This document shows positions 21,526 through 32,969 of a stretch of 64,000 bases of DNA, piece by piece; positions within the stretch are counted from its first letter, which is position 1, and every line of letters begins with the position of its first letter. The notes below the pieces were generated by a model. That model did not search any database. It was not told the DNA's origin and saw only the letters and a program-made list of their open reading frames with translations. The DNA comes from Balaenoptera acutorostrata. Lineage: Eukaryota > Chordata > Mammalia > Artiodactyla > Balaenopteridae. The stretch spans positions 60,982,668 through 61,046,667 of the forward strand of contig NC_080080.1 in NCBI RefSeq assembly GCF_949987535.1, read 5' to 3'. Both the position numbers and the translations under genes were made by a program.

Positions 21526-21880
21526 CAGGTTGATCCAGATGCAGACACTGAGACAGTTTGGCATACAGGTTATTTATTAGGAATCATCCCTTATAGAAGG
21601 GAGATAGAATTGAAGGATTGTGCATAAGAAGAATTAAACAAAAATGCAAGCCTAATAAATCCTTGGTCAAGCCCAGTGGAAGCTTTGGGACATATATGAC
21701 CTTTCAGAACTTATCCACATTGGGCCAGGAGAGCTGAGTCAGGATTTGGGTCACCTTTGAACAAGGTGGCTTTCTTAAACTGAGTCAACCCTGAAAGAGA
21801 GTTTTAGCTTAGTCCATCTCAAAGTGACTCAATGGATCCTTGAACCTATCCTATGATTATTTGTCTAATTCCAGAATACA
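21526..21880 (-). mobile_element. ERVL-type LTR (related to 25,838-26,280)
   Basis: The start 'gatgcagacactgagacagt ... ggttatttattaggaatc' matches 'agcagaccagacactgagg ... ggatatttattaggggtt' at 25,850-25,915. Both carry a reversed AATAAA (tttatt) at the same place, and both continue with GA-rich U3 sequence. I read them as the two LTRs of one minus-strand ERVL-like provirus whose body spans the region between, disrupted by plus-strand ERVL pieces. Confidence 0.55.
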
Positions 21881-22345
21881 TAATTGGAATAGATATACTC
21901 AGCAACTGGCAGAATCACCATATTGGTTCTCTGACCTGTGGGAAAAGCCAAATGGAAGACACTAAAACTGCATCTACCTAGAAAAAAAGTTACCCCAAAA
22001 CTATACCACATTCATGGAAGGATTTCAGAGATTATTGCTAGCATGAAGGAATTGAAAGACACATCACATTCAACTCACCTATTTGTCCTGTGCAGAAAAC
22101 AGATGCATCTTGAAGAATGACAGTGGATTACCACAAGCCTAACCAGGTAGCGACTCAAATTGTAGCTGCTGTACCAGGTGTGGTTTCATTGACTGAGCAA
22201 ATTAACCCATCCCCTGGTACCTTGTATGCAGCTATTGATCTAGCAAACACTTTTCTCTCCATACCTGTTAATGAAGACTACCAGAAAAAGTTTGCTTTAA
22301 GTTGGCAAGACCAGCAATACAGCTTCAATGTCTTACCTCGGGGTA
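21880..22345 (+). pseudogene. ERVL pol fragment: RT fingers and palm start
   Basis: Plus-strand reading shows pre-RT sequence at about 21,900-22,100 ('LPRKKVTPKLYHIHG', 'ISEIIASMKELKD') and RT at 22,117-22,345 ('MTVDYHKPNQVAT', 'AIDLANTFLSIPV', 'ALSWQDQQYSFNVLPRG'). These are ERVL RT landmarks. The sequence switches to MLT2 LTR at about 22,345, so the catalytic YXDD box is absent. A 116-codon open frame (22,117-22,467) spans the junction and is an RT-LTR chimera, not a gene. Confidence 0.85.
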
Positions 22346-22575
22346 TGTCAACTCCTGCCTTGGACTCCACCTCCACCATTGGCTCTCTTGGGTGTCTATC
22401 TACCAGTCTTGGGACTGGAACTATAACATCTGTTCTCCTGGATCTCCAGCCTGTGGACCTACAGTGAAGATTTTGTACTCACCAGCCTCCATAATAACAT
22501 GTACTAATTACTTTTAATAAATCTCTGTGTTTGTTGTGTTTCTCTGGAGAATCTTGATTAATAGAGGTGTGAAGA
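22345..22575 (+). mobile_element. 3' part of an MLT2 LTR
   Basis: Matches the second half of MLT2: 'attggctctcttgggtgtc', 'cagcctccataataacatg', 'aattacttttaataaatctctgtg', 'gtttctctggagaatcttgattaatag'. Joined directly to ERVL RT on the same strand. MLT2 is the LTR family paired with ERVL, so a large internal deletion from RT into the 3' LTR explains the junction. Confidence 0.8.
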
Positions 22576-23282
22576 CCTCTAATCTTGCAAAGCTGTACAG
22601 ATGGGAAGACAAAGGGTTCTAGTGGGGCATTGGGAATGATGGTCGGTAAGATTTTTCTGTTTTAATCCTTTGTTTCCATACCTATATATTCTTCCTAATG
22701 GACGCACAGTGACATGTAAAGGTGTTTGATACAATGTGTGTCCTGCAACCTAGAAGATAATGCTCAATTCTCTTATTACCTCCCCCTAATGCTTCGATTG
22801 CACTTCAGCAGACCATTTCAATACTCCATATAAACAGTGGATTTATGGACATGGGTTTGCAACCACACCTTCTTTGTTGTAAAGTTGTCCATTTTATTTG
22901 AATGCAGACTGTTCTGATTCTCTTTTACGACTAATTTATAAAATATTTACCAAATAAATGGGTGCACTTCATGTAGCTGAGTCCATATTAATTCACTCTA
23001 GTAAAACTACTACATCTGTCAGAGTGGCTAAAATTGAGGTTACTATATTTATGAGTTTGTGATCATCTACTCTCCTCTTCTAGAATTCATCTGGTTTCTG
23101 CAAGGTCAGATTGATAAATTAAATGAAAATATGATGGGGACTGCTATCTCTGCATCCTTTAGATCTTTGAGGACAGCACTAATTTTTGGCCATTCCTGGA
23201 ATGCAATATTTTTTTTTGCTTTTTGGTTTCTTACTATTTCAGAGGAAGATCAGTTTTAAAGGATTCCACTGGCCTTCTCCAC
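22575..23282 (-). pseudogene. Antisense ERVL-like pol fragment
   Basis: Minus-strand reading gives RT-like 'VLKDLKDAEIAVPIIFS' at about 23,180-23,130 and a degenerate segment in the place of the 'KLNQ...VVSLLEQIN' part of RT near 23,050-22,990. Near 22,790 'WNGLLK' is an integrase landmark, and near 22,600 there is a piece resembling the post-integrase region. RT and integrase lie too close together, so RNase H has been deleted. It is opposite in orientation to the ERVL pol at 21,880-22,345. Confidence 0.6.
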
Positions 23283-23838
23283 TGTAATGGTTAATTTTAT
23301 GTGTCAGTTTTTCTGGGCACAGGGTACCCAGATAGTTGGTCAAACATTCTTCTGGGTATATCTGTGAGGGTGTTTTTAAATGAGATTAACATTTAAATTA
23401 GCAGACTGAGTAGATTTCCCTCCCTAAGGTGGTGGACTTCATCCAGTCAGATGAAAGCCAGCATAGAACAAAAAGGATGAGCTTACCTGACTGAGAGACC
23501 TCCCCCTGCCTAACTGAGCTGGGATTTTTTTTTTTTTTTTTCTTACCTTCAGACTCAAACTGAAACATCAACTCTTCCTGGGTCTCAAGCCTACCGGCTT
23601 TTGTCCTGGAACTTATACCTGATTGTCAGGCCTTCAGAGTCAGACCCGATTCACACCATCAGTACCCTTTATAATAAATCTCATGTATATATAATATACT
23701 ACTCCATATATGTATATATGTAAATATATATATTTATATGTATATACAACTTACACACTGATAACTTTTATACATATATGCATATATATATATATATGAA
23801 CTTGTTGGTTCTGTTTCTCCGGAGAACACTGAGTAATA
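23283..23838 (+). mobile_element. MLT2 solo LTR
   Basis: Complete LTR layout: start 'tgtaatggttaattttatgtgtcag', 'cagatagttggtcaaacattcttctgggt', 'gtgagggtgtttttaaatgagattaacattt', 'gaacaaaaaggatgagc', 'catcaactcttcctgggtctcaagcctaccggc', 'ataataaatctc', and end 'ggttctgtttctccggagaacactgagtaat'. An AT/TATATG-rich expansion (23,682-23,800) lies just after the polyadenylation signal. It is inserted in a minus-strand ERVL-like body. Confidence 0.9.
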
Positions 23839-23842
23839 ATTC

Positions 23843-25835
23843 ACTATAATTTCCCTTTTCCAAAGGCCAAAGACTCCTCAATGTTCTTAACTACAAAGTA
23901 TACCAATCTCAATTAAACATTCAGGGACAAGACCCAATAGACATACATACAGAAGCCTAGAATCAATTTATTACCTGGCATACATATGCCCCACTCTAAC
24001 AAAAGCATTAAACTGCAGCTATCAATGCTGTCTCCGTCCCTATATCCAAAAATGTTCCTCAAAATGTTTCCCTCTACCCAGTGTACAATTACCCAAGAAA
24101 ATGACTTTAAGTCCCTTTGAGGAAGGACTAGGAGAATCATTATTGTGTATAATTGTCATAGAGTCTTTCCTCTTGTGGACCTGGCCTCCTCTTAAGACTC
24201 TAGGTTGTAGATCTGAAAACTCACTTAATTCTGGGATCTGAGGAAAAGACTGTGACTTTTATTGGAATGAGTGCTTACATCATGCCACCTACCCTTGATT
24301 TCTTCTGATGGAACAAGTTGAATATTACCGTTTTTACCTGCCCATCTAGTTTGTTCCCAGGGATGCCATGTTCTATTAACAATCTCCATGAATGTGTGGG
24401 TCAAAAAACCTTGGCTATCACTCTGACCCTGCAGCTCATTATGAAAATTGCATCCTCCTAGCTGCTAGTGTTTAAATTCAGCTGCCTGACCTCTATTGTT
24501 TCAAGGTCCTATCATTGTCCTTGCTATTAGTGAGTCTCTCCTACTGCCAGTTCTCCTTATAGAGGGGACTCACCACCAACTTTTAAATACTGCTCACTAG
24601 TGCATTCCTTAAGGCCTTGGTAATGGCATATCCACTGTGTCCTCCATGGTGAGTATTCCTACCTTACATGGTTTATTCACTCCAGCATGTTCATGTTCCT
24701 GAGCCTTTTAATCCTATTTTCCATAGTCTGCCATGCAGTTCTGGCGTTTTAATTTCAATTATCATGGGCCATTGCTTTTCCCTTGTGCCTAGAAGTTCTG
24801 CTAGTAGTAAGTTCCCAACATCTCATGGGGTCATTGCTAAAGCATTTATATCTATGTCTTGGGGAAATTCTCCCAAATAAATAATCTTTGATCCAATTTT
24901 ATGTTTCAGTTTCTTGGATTAAGTGTCCTAAGAATCTAGTCCCATACACTCTCTCCTGGCTCCTGTTGGTATGGCTGGTTTGTGTTGGCTAAGTCTTACT
25001 ACTTTGGGGAGATTATGTATATATATAGACCCGGCATACCTCCAACTAATTTATGCCATGCCTGAACCCTATTTATAAGCCTAGAGAAAGGAGAGGAGTG
25101 TCAGCAGATGATGTCTTGCACAAAAAAGCATCTACAATTTTGTTCAAGTAAGTGTGGAGTATTAACTCTTAAGAGGAAGAAATGTGCCCTTTTTACATGC
25201 TCAAAGTTTTCAGAAAATTCTGTGGGTTGAACGTTTTCATTCACATTCAACCAGATATCCCCATCTCAACTGACAGGGTCCTATTTATTTCCAACCAGGG
25301 CCCTGGACCTGGCATAACAGATCTGCCTTGGCTGGGCATTTACCCTTCTCTAGAATTCTCTGGAAGGCTCTGATGATTATGGTCTAGGCCTGATCTTCAC
25401 CTTTCCCTGTCTTCTGCATTCCTGATGAATGAGATGAGAACTTCTTTGTAAATTTCTAGGGAAGTCATCTGGTTTTCAAATGCCTGTTAACCACTGGCAT
25501 CTTGTACTTGTATTTCTGTAGGGAATCTCAATGGCACTTAATTATAGACTTCCAATCCCATTATTAGTAGACTTACTGTTCCCTTCCAAACTCCTCAACT
25601 GCCTGACAAATCACAACAGTTGGTGCATTCCCTTCTATGAATAAATCATCTCAATTCACTACCAATGAGGGTTTTAATTATTGGATCAACATTTTGTGCC
25701 AGGAGCTATCTGTGCTCTGCATACTGCCAGTATGAGGGTCCTCATTTCCAGCTGGGTAGTGTGGGATATAGCCCCCAAAAATCACACCTTATCACCTGCT
25801 TTCTAGGATGACTCCCACTACCATAAAACAAAGGA
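23843..25835 (-). pseudogene. ERVL-like internal region, gag/protease side
   Basis: About 2 kb between an antisense LTR at 25,838-26,280 and antisense pol at 22,575-23,282, so its place in a minus-strand provirus is gag and protease. Nucleotide phrases resembling ERVL-class internal consensus lie at 25,300-25,500 (antisense 'ctgttatgccaggtccagggccctgg', 'aatcatcagagccttcc'). All frames are broken. The longest minus frame here (23,913-24,140, 75 codons) has no clear domain. Assignment depends on position and remembered sequence. Confidence 0.5.
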
Positions 25836-25837
25836 AG

Positions 25838-26280
25838 GTTGCTTTCTTCAGAAGCAGACCAGACACTGAGGAGGAGATTTGTGTGAGGGATATTTATTAG
25901 GGGTTAACAACTGTAGAAAAGAGAGGTGGAAAGATAAAGCATTGGTCATAGGAAGAAGTCAAATTGCAAAGAAAAATCAACAAAGTTTTAACCATCATCA
26001 TATGGAGTTATGAAGCATATATGAACCACTAGAATTGTCCCTCAATTCTGGTGAGGGCTGGGCTTTCTTACATCTGCCTTGATCAGTCATTAGATTTGAG
26101 TCATTACAGAAAGAGCATGCCCTTGCATAGCATGGCTTTCAGTAGCTGCACCAAACCACATAAATGTTGATAAAAGGAGTCTTGATTGATGGCTGGAACA
26201 ACAAGGCCTTGATTGGGAAAGGAGGATTTGGGCAGTCTTTGTACATCTTTGTGTCCACCACAGCTTTCCACTTATAATGC
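25838..26280 (-). mobile_element. ERVL-type LTR (probable 5' LTR of the minus-strand element)
   Basis: Read on the minus strand it has a U3, then 'cccctaataaatatccctcacacaaatctcctcctcagtgtctgg' (25,915-25,855) as polyadenylation signal and U5. Partner copy at 21,526-21,880. Many ERVL-class LTRs have this AATAAA-U5 architecture. Exact subfamily not assigned. Confidence 0.55.
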
Positions 26281-26329
26281 TGATTTACATGTTTAGTTAA
26301 TATTTGTGTATGTATGTTTTATCCATCTA

Positions 26330-26570
26330 ATTAAAATATGTGTTTCCTGGAGACAGAATGTGTATATTCTTTGTCTTACAAGAGTAAATAAACAAAAGCT
26401 TGTGTAATTATTTATATAGATTCTGGGTAGACCTTAATTTTGATAAAAGCAAGAATAATCTCTCTTTTTCTTCTTCAATGTTGGGTTCTCAATAGCCAGG
26501 ACAATGATTGCTACATACTAGGTAAGCAATAAGTGATTATAAGTGAATAAATGCACCAATGAGTAATAAT
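26330..26570 (+). mobile_element. Possible L2 3' end
   Basis: 'atttcctggagacagaatgtgtatattctttgtctta'-like sequence near 26,340-26,378, followed after an interruption by 'gctacatactaggtaagcaataagtgattataagtgaataaatg' (26,509-26,552), has the order of the L2 terminal region ('...cacatagtaggcactcaataaat...'). Very diverged. Confidence 0.4.
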
Positions 26571-29264
26571 AGATATTCATAGAACATTTTTAATGAGTTG
26601 CTAGATGAAGATTTTATCAGTGCTTCAAAAGCAAAGTCATTATATAATTTTCAGAAGATAAAGTATAAAATAAAATATATACTTTAGTACCTAAGAAACT
26701 GAAGACCTTCTGAAGTAAAAATGTCTTTTTCATGTTTATGTTTACTCTTACCCCACTGACACAGTGTCATAACAGTGAAGGAAGTTACAATGAGCATTAG
26801 TACTCAAATCAATTCATCTGAATTTCATCTTTTTATTTATCTACACATATATTTTAGGATCTAATGAGTCTTTTGAAGTATCATTATGATTGATAACATG
26901 ATTGCAATTGTGTTTGACCAGTAGTTATTATTACCACTTTTCACTACCACCTCTCAATAAAATATCAATGAGACAAAGATAATGGTAGAAGCTTACAACA
27001 ACAAGCTATGAATGACAATCACTGTAACTTTAGAAACTGGGAATATTCCACATTGACTCTAAAGCCGTAGGTAGACCGAATTGGAAAGAAATTGACACTT
27101 TTCTTGGTCTTAGGATATCCTTAGGCTTTTTTTTTAAGCTCATGAAATAGATAAGATCTAAAAAAATAATGAAGAAGGGTAATATTTTTTTATTGATATC
27201 TTCTCCCACTGTTTGCTCCCTAAAAATAATGTTTCTTCAGTGTGTTGTAGTTTTGCTCTTACCCAAAGACAGCTCTCTTCATTTCAGAATGCAGATGTTT
27301 AAACTTCTATACTTAAGGTTTTTTACTGCTAATATTGTTACTCATATCTGATTGTTGTCCTCTGTACTTAATTGTACACTGATTTGAATTTGGTATTAAA
27401 TAAGGTTAGTGCTGTCACCTAATCTGTTTTACCTGAGCAAAGTCTAAGCGTGATTTGACAAGAACTCTTAGTCCTGGGCTATGAAAGATAAAGAATGTAC
27501 AAATCTTCTTGGTGGGCTATAAAACCTGTGAATGTGGAGTTATCCAGCCTAGTTATACAGAGGAGCAAAGTGGTAGCCTATTATTGAGAGCTAAACTTTG
27601 TCTAGTAGTCCCAGCTCAGAACCAGCATCTAACTTCTTACTGTAACCTGAAATGTGCAAATAAAATGACACATAACTTTGTCTCTCACTGTTTCATATGC
27701 TTTTTCTTCTTAAGTAGATTGTATAATCCTCGAATACAAGAAGCACATCTTTTTAGTGGTTGTTCTCCTTGTGACTTCTACGATAATGTGGATTATCCTT
27801 ATTAATGGCTTCTTGCTTTGAGATTAAGTTATACTTGATTCCTACACTAGTTTTTCCATATGATAAATGTTAAAGAAATGTCTGTATATTTGTATTATAA
27901 ATAATTTTCAAATTGAAATAAACAAATTTTTATGACAATTTGAGTTTTATGTAGAAGTGTATTGATGCCACTTTGAAAATATGTAGAATGTGCATACATG
28001 AGGCTTCAAATAAATAATAAAACATCCTTTAAGAGAGGATATTAATTTGGAAAATATACAAGTGATGATTATTTTATATTGTTTAGTTTCTTGCAAAATG
28101 AACAAATATTCTATTATTTTTCTCAGAATGCTGAATGTTAACAAGAAAATTCCTCTTTTTAATAAAGGAAGTGTCACATGTTTTACTCTGAAAATCCTGG
28201 GCTGCTACTTAATTTTGTTTATTCATCAATGCTTTATAAAAGTAAGATAACCAAATTTCAGGAATATACTCTTAAAAGATTTTTTGCCCTTTTAAGTTTC
28301 AAAATATTTTGGGTATTGTTTTGACTTACTTCAGATTTTACTGCAAACCAAATAATTCTAAGACTTTAATACCAGGAAAGAATACAATATTTGTTTTCCA
28401 TAAATTATTTGAATAGAAATCTCTTTGATTTTTAATATTTTGAAGTATCATGGCATAGGATCAAAACTTTAAATGAAAAAAAAAATTGAAATAATACAAT
28501 ACAGTTCTATGGGGACAAATGTTGCATAATCAGCTAAAGGCCTATTAAAACACAAAATTGTCTGGTAAGAAGACTTTTGATTTAAATCTACCATCAAACA
28601 GATTTAAAAAGAAATTATGCCTTACTATATTTGAATTTAAATATTCTCTATAAGATACAGTATAAGCATGAAAACTCAAATAATAATCTCAGATTAAATA
28701 TATTATACAAGTATTACATGATTCATATAATATATCAGCTATTTTCTCATTTTCCAAAAATAGTAGGTATCATTATATTAAACTTTGTGATAACCATGTT
28801 TCCATTTATATTAGAGTATAAAACAGACTTTCTACAATTACACAAAGAAACAATGTCTCTGATTTCTTCAGATGATATTTTATTCAAAAGGATAGTTTTG
28901 AGTAGGTTGTAAGATATTTTCCATAGATACTAATATAAGTAGGTATATTTTTAATTATAATGAATCTATTATACATCATAGGAATGCATTTTTAATTAGT
29001 CCATATTTAAAATTATTGCTAAGTGTTAGTTATAAATGGTGAACTATTATTTTATAGAAAGCTACTAAAGACAATTACCTCATAATATTTTACTATAATA
29101 AACCAAGCATTTTATCATATATTTCAATTAAATGCTCATGAATAGTTAGATGGAGATGTCCTGTGATTAAGAAAAAAAAGAATTGTTTTTCATTGATACC
29201 ATAAATATTTTCATTGGAGTAGTGAATTATAGAAGTTTTTGTTCAGTAATATCTATGTTCTGTT
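26571..29264. other. Mostly unclassified 2.7-kb AT-rich interval
   Basis: No gene, RNA or clear transposon recognised. A weak L2-like end may lie at 27,715-27,770 ('agattgtataatcctcgaatacaag'). Open frames of 60-98 codons (for example 27,509-27,805 and 28,631-28,912) lack domain resemblance, and their composition matches the surrounding non-coding DNA. This is the longest interval in the window without an assigned element. Confidence 0.5.
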
Positions 29265-30705
29265 TAGGGCACAATTTTATTATTATTATATTTTTAATTT
29301 TTATTGGAGTGTACTTCATTTACAATGTTGTGTTAGTTTCTGCTGTACAGCAAAGTGAATCTGTTACCCATTTTATATAGAGTAGTGTGTATATGTCAAT
29401 CCAAATCTCCTAATTTATCCCTCCCTCTCTTTTCCCCCCGGTAACCATAAGTAATTTTTCTACATCTGTGACTCTATTTCTTTTTTGTAAATAAGTTCAT
29501 TTGTACCATTTTTTTAGATTCCATTTATAAGTGATATCATATTATATTTGCCTCTCTCTGTCTGACTTAGTTCACTCAGTGTGACAATCTCTAGGTCCCT
29601 CCATGTTGCTGCAAATGACATTATTCCATTGTATACGTGTACCACATATTTATCCATTCATCTGTCGATGGACATTTAGGTTGCTTCCATGTCCTGGCTA
29701 TTGTAAATAGGGCTGCAATGAACATTGGGTTGTATGTATCTCTTCGAATTATGGTTTTCTCCAGATATATTCCCAGGAGTGGAATGGCTGGACTATATGA
29801 TAACTCTATTTTTAGTTTTTTGAGGAGCTTCCATACTGTTCTCCATAGTGTTTGTATCAATTTACATTCCTACTAACAGTGTTAGTTCCCTTTTCTCCAC
29901 ACCCTCTCCAGTGTTTACTGTTTGTGGATTTTTTGATGATAGCCATTCTGACTGGTGTGAGGGGATAACTCATTGTAGTTTTGATTTGCATTTCTCTAAT
30001 GATTAGTGATGTTGAGGAGCTTTTCATGTGCTTTTTGGCCATTTGTATGTCTTTTTTGGAGAAATATTTATTTAGATCTTCAGCCCATTTTTTGATTGGG
30101 TTGTTTGTTTTTTTGATATTGAGCTGCATGAGCTGTTTATTTATTTTGGGGATTAATCCTTTGTCAGCTGCTTCTTTTGCAAATACTTTCTCCCATTCTG
30201 AGGGTTGTCTTTTCATCTTGTTTATGGTCTCCTTTGCTGTGCAAAAGCTTTTAAGTTTAATTAGGTCACATTTGCTTATTTTTGGTTTATTTTCATTACT
30301 CTAGGAGATGGATCAAAAAAGATCTTTCTGCAATTTATGTCAGAGAGTGTTCTACCTATGTTTTCCTCTAAGAGTTTTGTAGTATTCAGTCTTACATTTA
30401 GGTCTTTAATCTATTTTGAGTTTATTTTTGTGTATGGTGCTAGGGAATGTTCATTTCATTCTTTTACATGTAGCTGTCCAGTTTTCCCAGCACCACTTAT
30501 TGAAGAGGCTGTCTTTTCTCCATTGTATATTCTTGCCTCCTTTGTCATAGATTAGGTCACCAGTGACCATAGGTGCATGAGTTTATTCTGAACTTCCTAT
30601 CCTATTTCATTAATCTATATTTCTATTTTTGTGCCAGTACCAAACTGTTTTCATTACTGTAGCTTGTATTATAGTCTGAAGTCAGGGAGTTAGGGCACAA
30701 TTTTA
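29265..30705 (-). mobile_element. 5'-truncated L1 with perfect 15-bp TSD
   Basis: Antisense L1: 3'UTR at 29,280-29,560, then the C-terminal third of ORF2 to 30,690. The target duplication 'tagggcacaatttta' is exact at 29,265-29,279 and 30,691-30,705. The 3' terminus is A/T-rich rather than a clean poly(A). Minus translation shows ORF2 phrases ('[15 protein letters not shown]', 'IALFTIA'-like, '[20 protein letters not shown]'), interrupted by stops. Perfect TSD with moderate body divergence suggests a middle-aged insertion. Confidence 0.95.
29621..30216 (-). pseudogene. L1 ORF2 C-terminal fragment
   Basis: Two minus-strand open segments (30,216-29,857 and 29,860-29,621) cover the ORF2 C-terminal region: '[19 protein letters not shown]', '[19 protein letters not shown]', '[10 protein letters not shown]', then '[16 protein letters not shown]' and 'CPSTDEWINMWYTYTME'. 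In intact L1 this region follows the RT and helps target-primed reverse transcription. A stop separates the two parts; RT and endonuclease are absent by 5' truncation. Confidence 0.85.
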
Positions 30706-31170
30706 GCATGAGAAACTTCAACATATACATCTAGCTCTCCCCTCCCAAGTTAATCTTCATATGACCAATTAAATTTTTTATAACTGTACTAATATTTTGT
30801 CTGCTTTATCTATCAATTACTAAAATAAGTATACTAAGATATCTCACTATGATTAAAGAGTTGAAAATGCCTGCTTGTAATTATGTCAATTTTGCTTTAC
30901 ATATTTTAATCTATATTATTAAGGGCAAAGAAATTCAAAATTGTTATTATGTATTATACCTTATTGCCCCGTGAATTATTTTTACTTTAAAGTTATATTA
31001 ACATGAGTCAAAATAAATTGCAATAGTTCTCTTTCTTATTTGAGTGTAGCATTTTTCCTCCTTTTAAACATTTTTTAGGTATTTCCGGGAATGGAGCTTA
31101 AACATAATTTACCTCAATTACCTTAATTAAAAAAAAAAAAAAAAAAGCCAACCTGGTTATCTCTTGCATT
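30706..31170. other. Unclassified, ends in an (A)n tract
   Basis: No assigned element. A run of about 18 A at 31,129-31,146 could be the tail of a degraded retroposon. Confidence 0.45.
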
Positions 31171-31252
31171 TAAAACTGGATTAAACTATATTTCTCCATC
31201 GCCTTCTTTTAACACTAGTTTAGAAATCATATATTGCAATTCTTTAGGAATA
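31171..31252 (+). repeat. Left copy of roughly 80-bp direct repeat flanking an L1
   Basis: 'taaaactggattaaactata' through 'aatcatatattgcaattctttaggaat' aligns over its length with 32,785-32,865, with scattered mismatches and a few 1-bp gaps. It directly precedes the L1 fragment. Confidence 0.85.
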
Positions 31253-32784
31253 AAGAAGCCAAGAATATACAATGGGGAAAAATAGTCTCTTCAATAAATG
31301 ATATTGGGGAAAATGGTAGTCACATGCAAAAGAATGAAACTGGACCTTATTTTACACCATACACAAAAATAAACTCAAAATGGATTAACATAATGTATGA
31401 ACATAAGACCTGAAACCACAAAACTTCCAGAAGAAAGCATTGGGGATAAATTCCTTGACATTGGTCTTGGATGAATTTTTGTATCTCACACCGAAAGCAA
31501 AGGCAACAAATACAAAAATAAACAAGTTGGACTACATCACATTAAAAAGATTCAGCATAGTAAAGGGAGGCCTTAAGAAAATGAAAAGGCAACCTATGGA
31601 ATGGGAGAAAATATTTGCAAATCACATATCTGAAAAGGGCTTAATATCCAAAATATACAAGGAACTTATACAACTCAATAGCGAATCAATCAATCAACCA
31701 ATTACAAAATTGGCAATGACCTGAAGAGATAATTTTCCAAAGAAGATAAACAGATGGCCAACCAACAGGTACATGAAAAGGTGCTCAACATCACTAATCA
31801 TCAGGGAAATGCAAATTAAAACCACAAGGAAATATCATCTCACACCTGTTAGGACGTCTATTATGAAAAAGACAAGAGATAACAAGTGGTGGTGACAATG
31901 AAGAGAAGAGAAAACACTTGTACTCTGTTGATGGGAATGTTAACCTGTAAAGCCACTATGGAAAACAGTATAGAGGTTTCTCAAGAAATTAAAAATATAA
32001 CTACCATATGACCCAGAAATCCCACCTCGAGTACATATCCAAAGGAAATGAAATCATTATCTTTAAGAGATATCTGTATCACCATGTCCATAGCAATATT
32101 AGTCACTGTAGCCGAAGTATGGAAATAATCTAAGGGTCTATCAATGGATGAATGGGTAAAGAAAATGTGATATATGTGATTATATACATATATAAATGTG
32201 ATCTGTATCAAATATTTATATACATAAAATAATATTATTTAACCTTAAAATAAAAAAGGAAACCTTGCCATTTACAATATAAATGAACCTGGAGGGCATT
32301 AAGCTAGACAGATAAAGACAAATACTGAATGTCATCACTTATATGTTGAATTAAAAAAAAAAATTCTTTAAGTTTAATAGAGTAAAAAAGTAGGGTGGCG
32401 GGTGGAGGAAATGGGGAGAGGTTGGTAAAATGCTACAAATTTTCAACTATAAAATGAATAAGATCTGAGGGTCTAATATTTGACATTGTGATTACAGTGA
32501 ACAACTCTGTATTGTATAATTGAAATTTGCTAAAAGAATAGAATTTAAATGTTCTCACACACACAAAAAAAGGTAAATATGTGAGATGATGGATGTGTTT
32601 CTATTAACCTGATGGAGGGAAGCTTTTCACTACATATGTATATATGTATGTATATATATAAGTATATATACACACATATGTATATATATATATAAAATTA
32701 TCACATTGTATACTTAAAATATCTTACAATTTTATTTATCAGTTTTACTTCAATAAAATTCAGAAATTTTAATGTACAAATAAA
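31253..32784 (+). mobile_element. 5'-truncated sense L1 (L1MA/MB-like)
   Basis: Sense ORF2 C-terminal region and 3'UTR. A 94-codon open segment at 31,440-31,724 shows 'KATNTKINKLDYITLKRFS' and 'MEWEKIFANHISEKGLISKI'. The 3'UTR includes 'cattgtgattacagtgaacaactctgtattgta', a (TATG/TA)n patch at 32,632-32,695, and the end 'acttcaataaaattcag'. It is flanked on both sides by an unusually long direct repeat. 5'-truncated, non-functional. Confidence 0.8.
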
Positions 32785-32865
32785 TAAAACTGCATTAAAC
32801 TATATTTCTTCACTTTCTTCTATTAACAGTATCTTAGAAATCATATACTGGACTTCTTTAGAATG
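32785..32865 (+). repeat. Right copy of the roughly 80-bp direct repeat
   Basis: 'taaaactgcattaaactata' through 'aatcatatactggacttctttagaat' follows the L1 3' end immediately. Its similarity to the left copy stops at 32,865 where the L1-independent flank begins. Confidence 0.85.
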
Positions 32866-32969
32866 CCTGCTTGACTTTACAAAGTATGAAATTTATCGTT
32901 TCTCTACCTTCTTTGAAAAAATACAAACACCTTAGCATGACTTGACGATATTCAACTACCTCTCTCAGT

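Noticed and set aside
22117..22467. 116-codon open frame that looks like a reverse transcriptase gene
   Set aside because: Only the first part is ERVL RT. From about 22,345 it reads through an MLT2 LTR in a non-homologous frame, and the YXDD box is missing.
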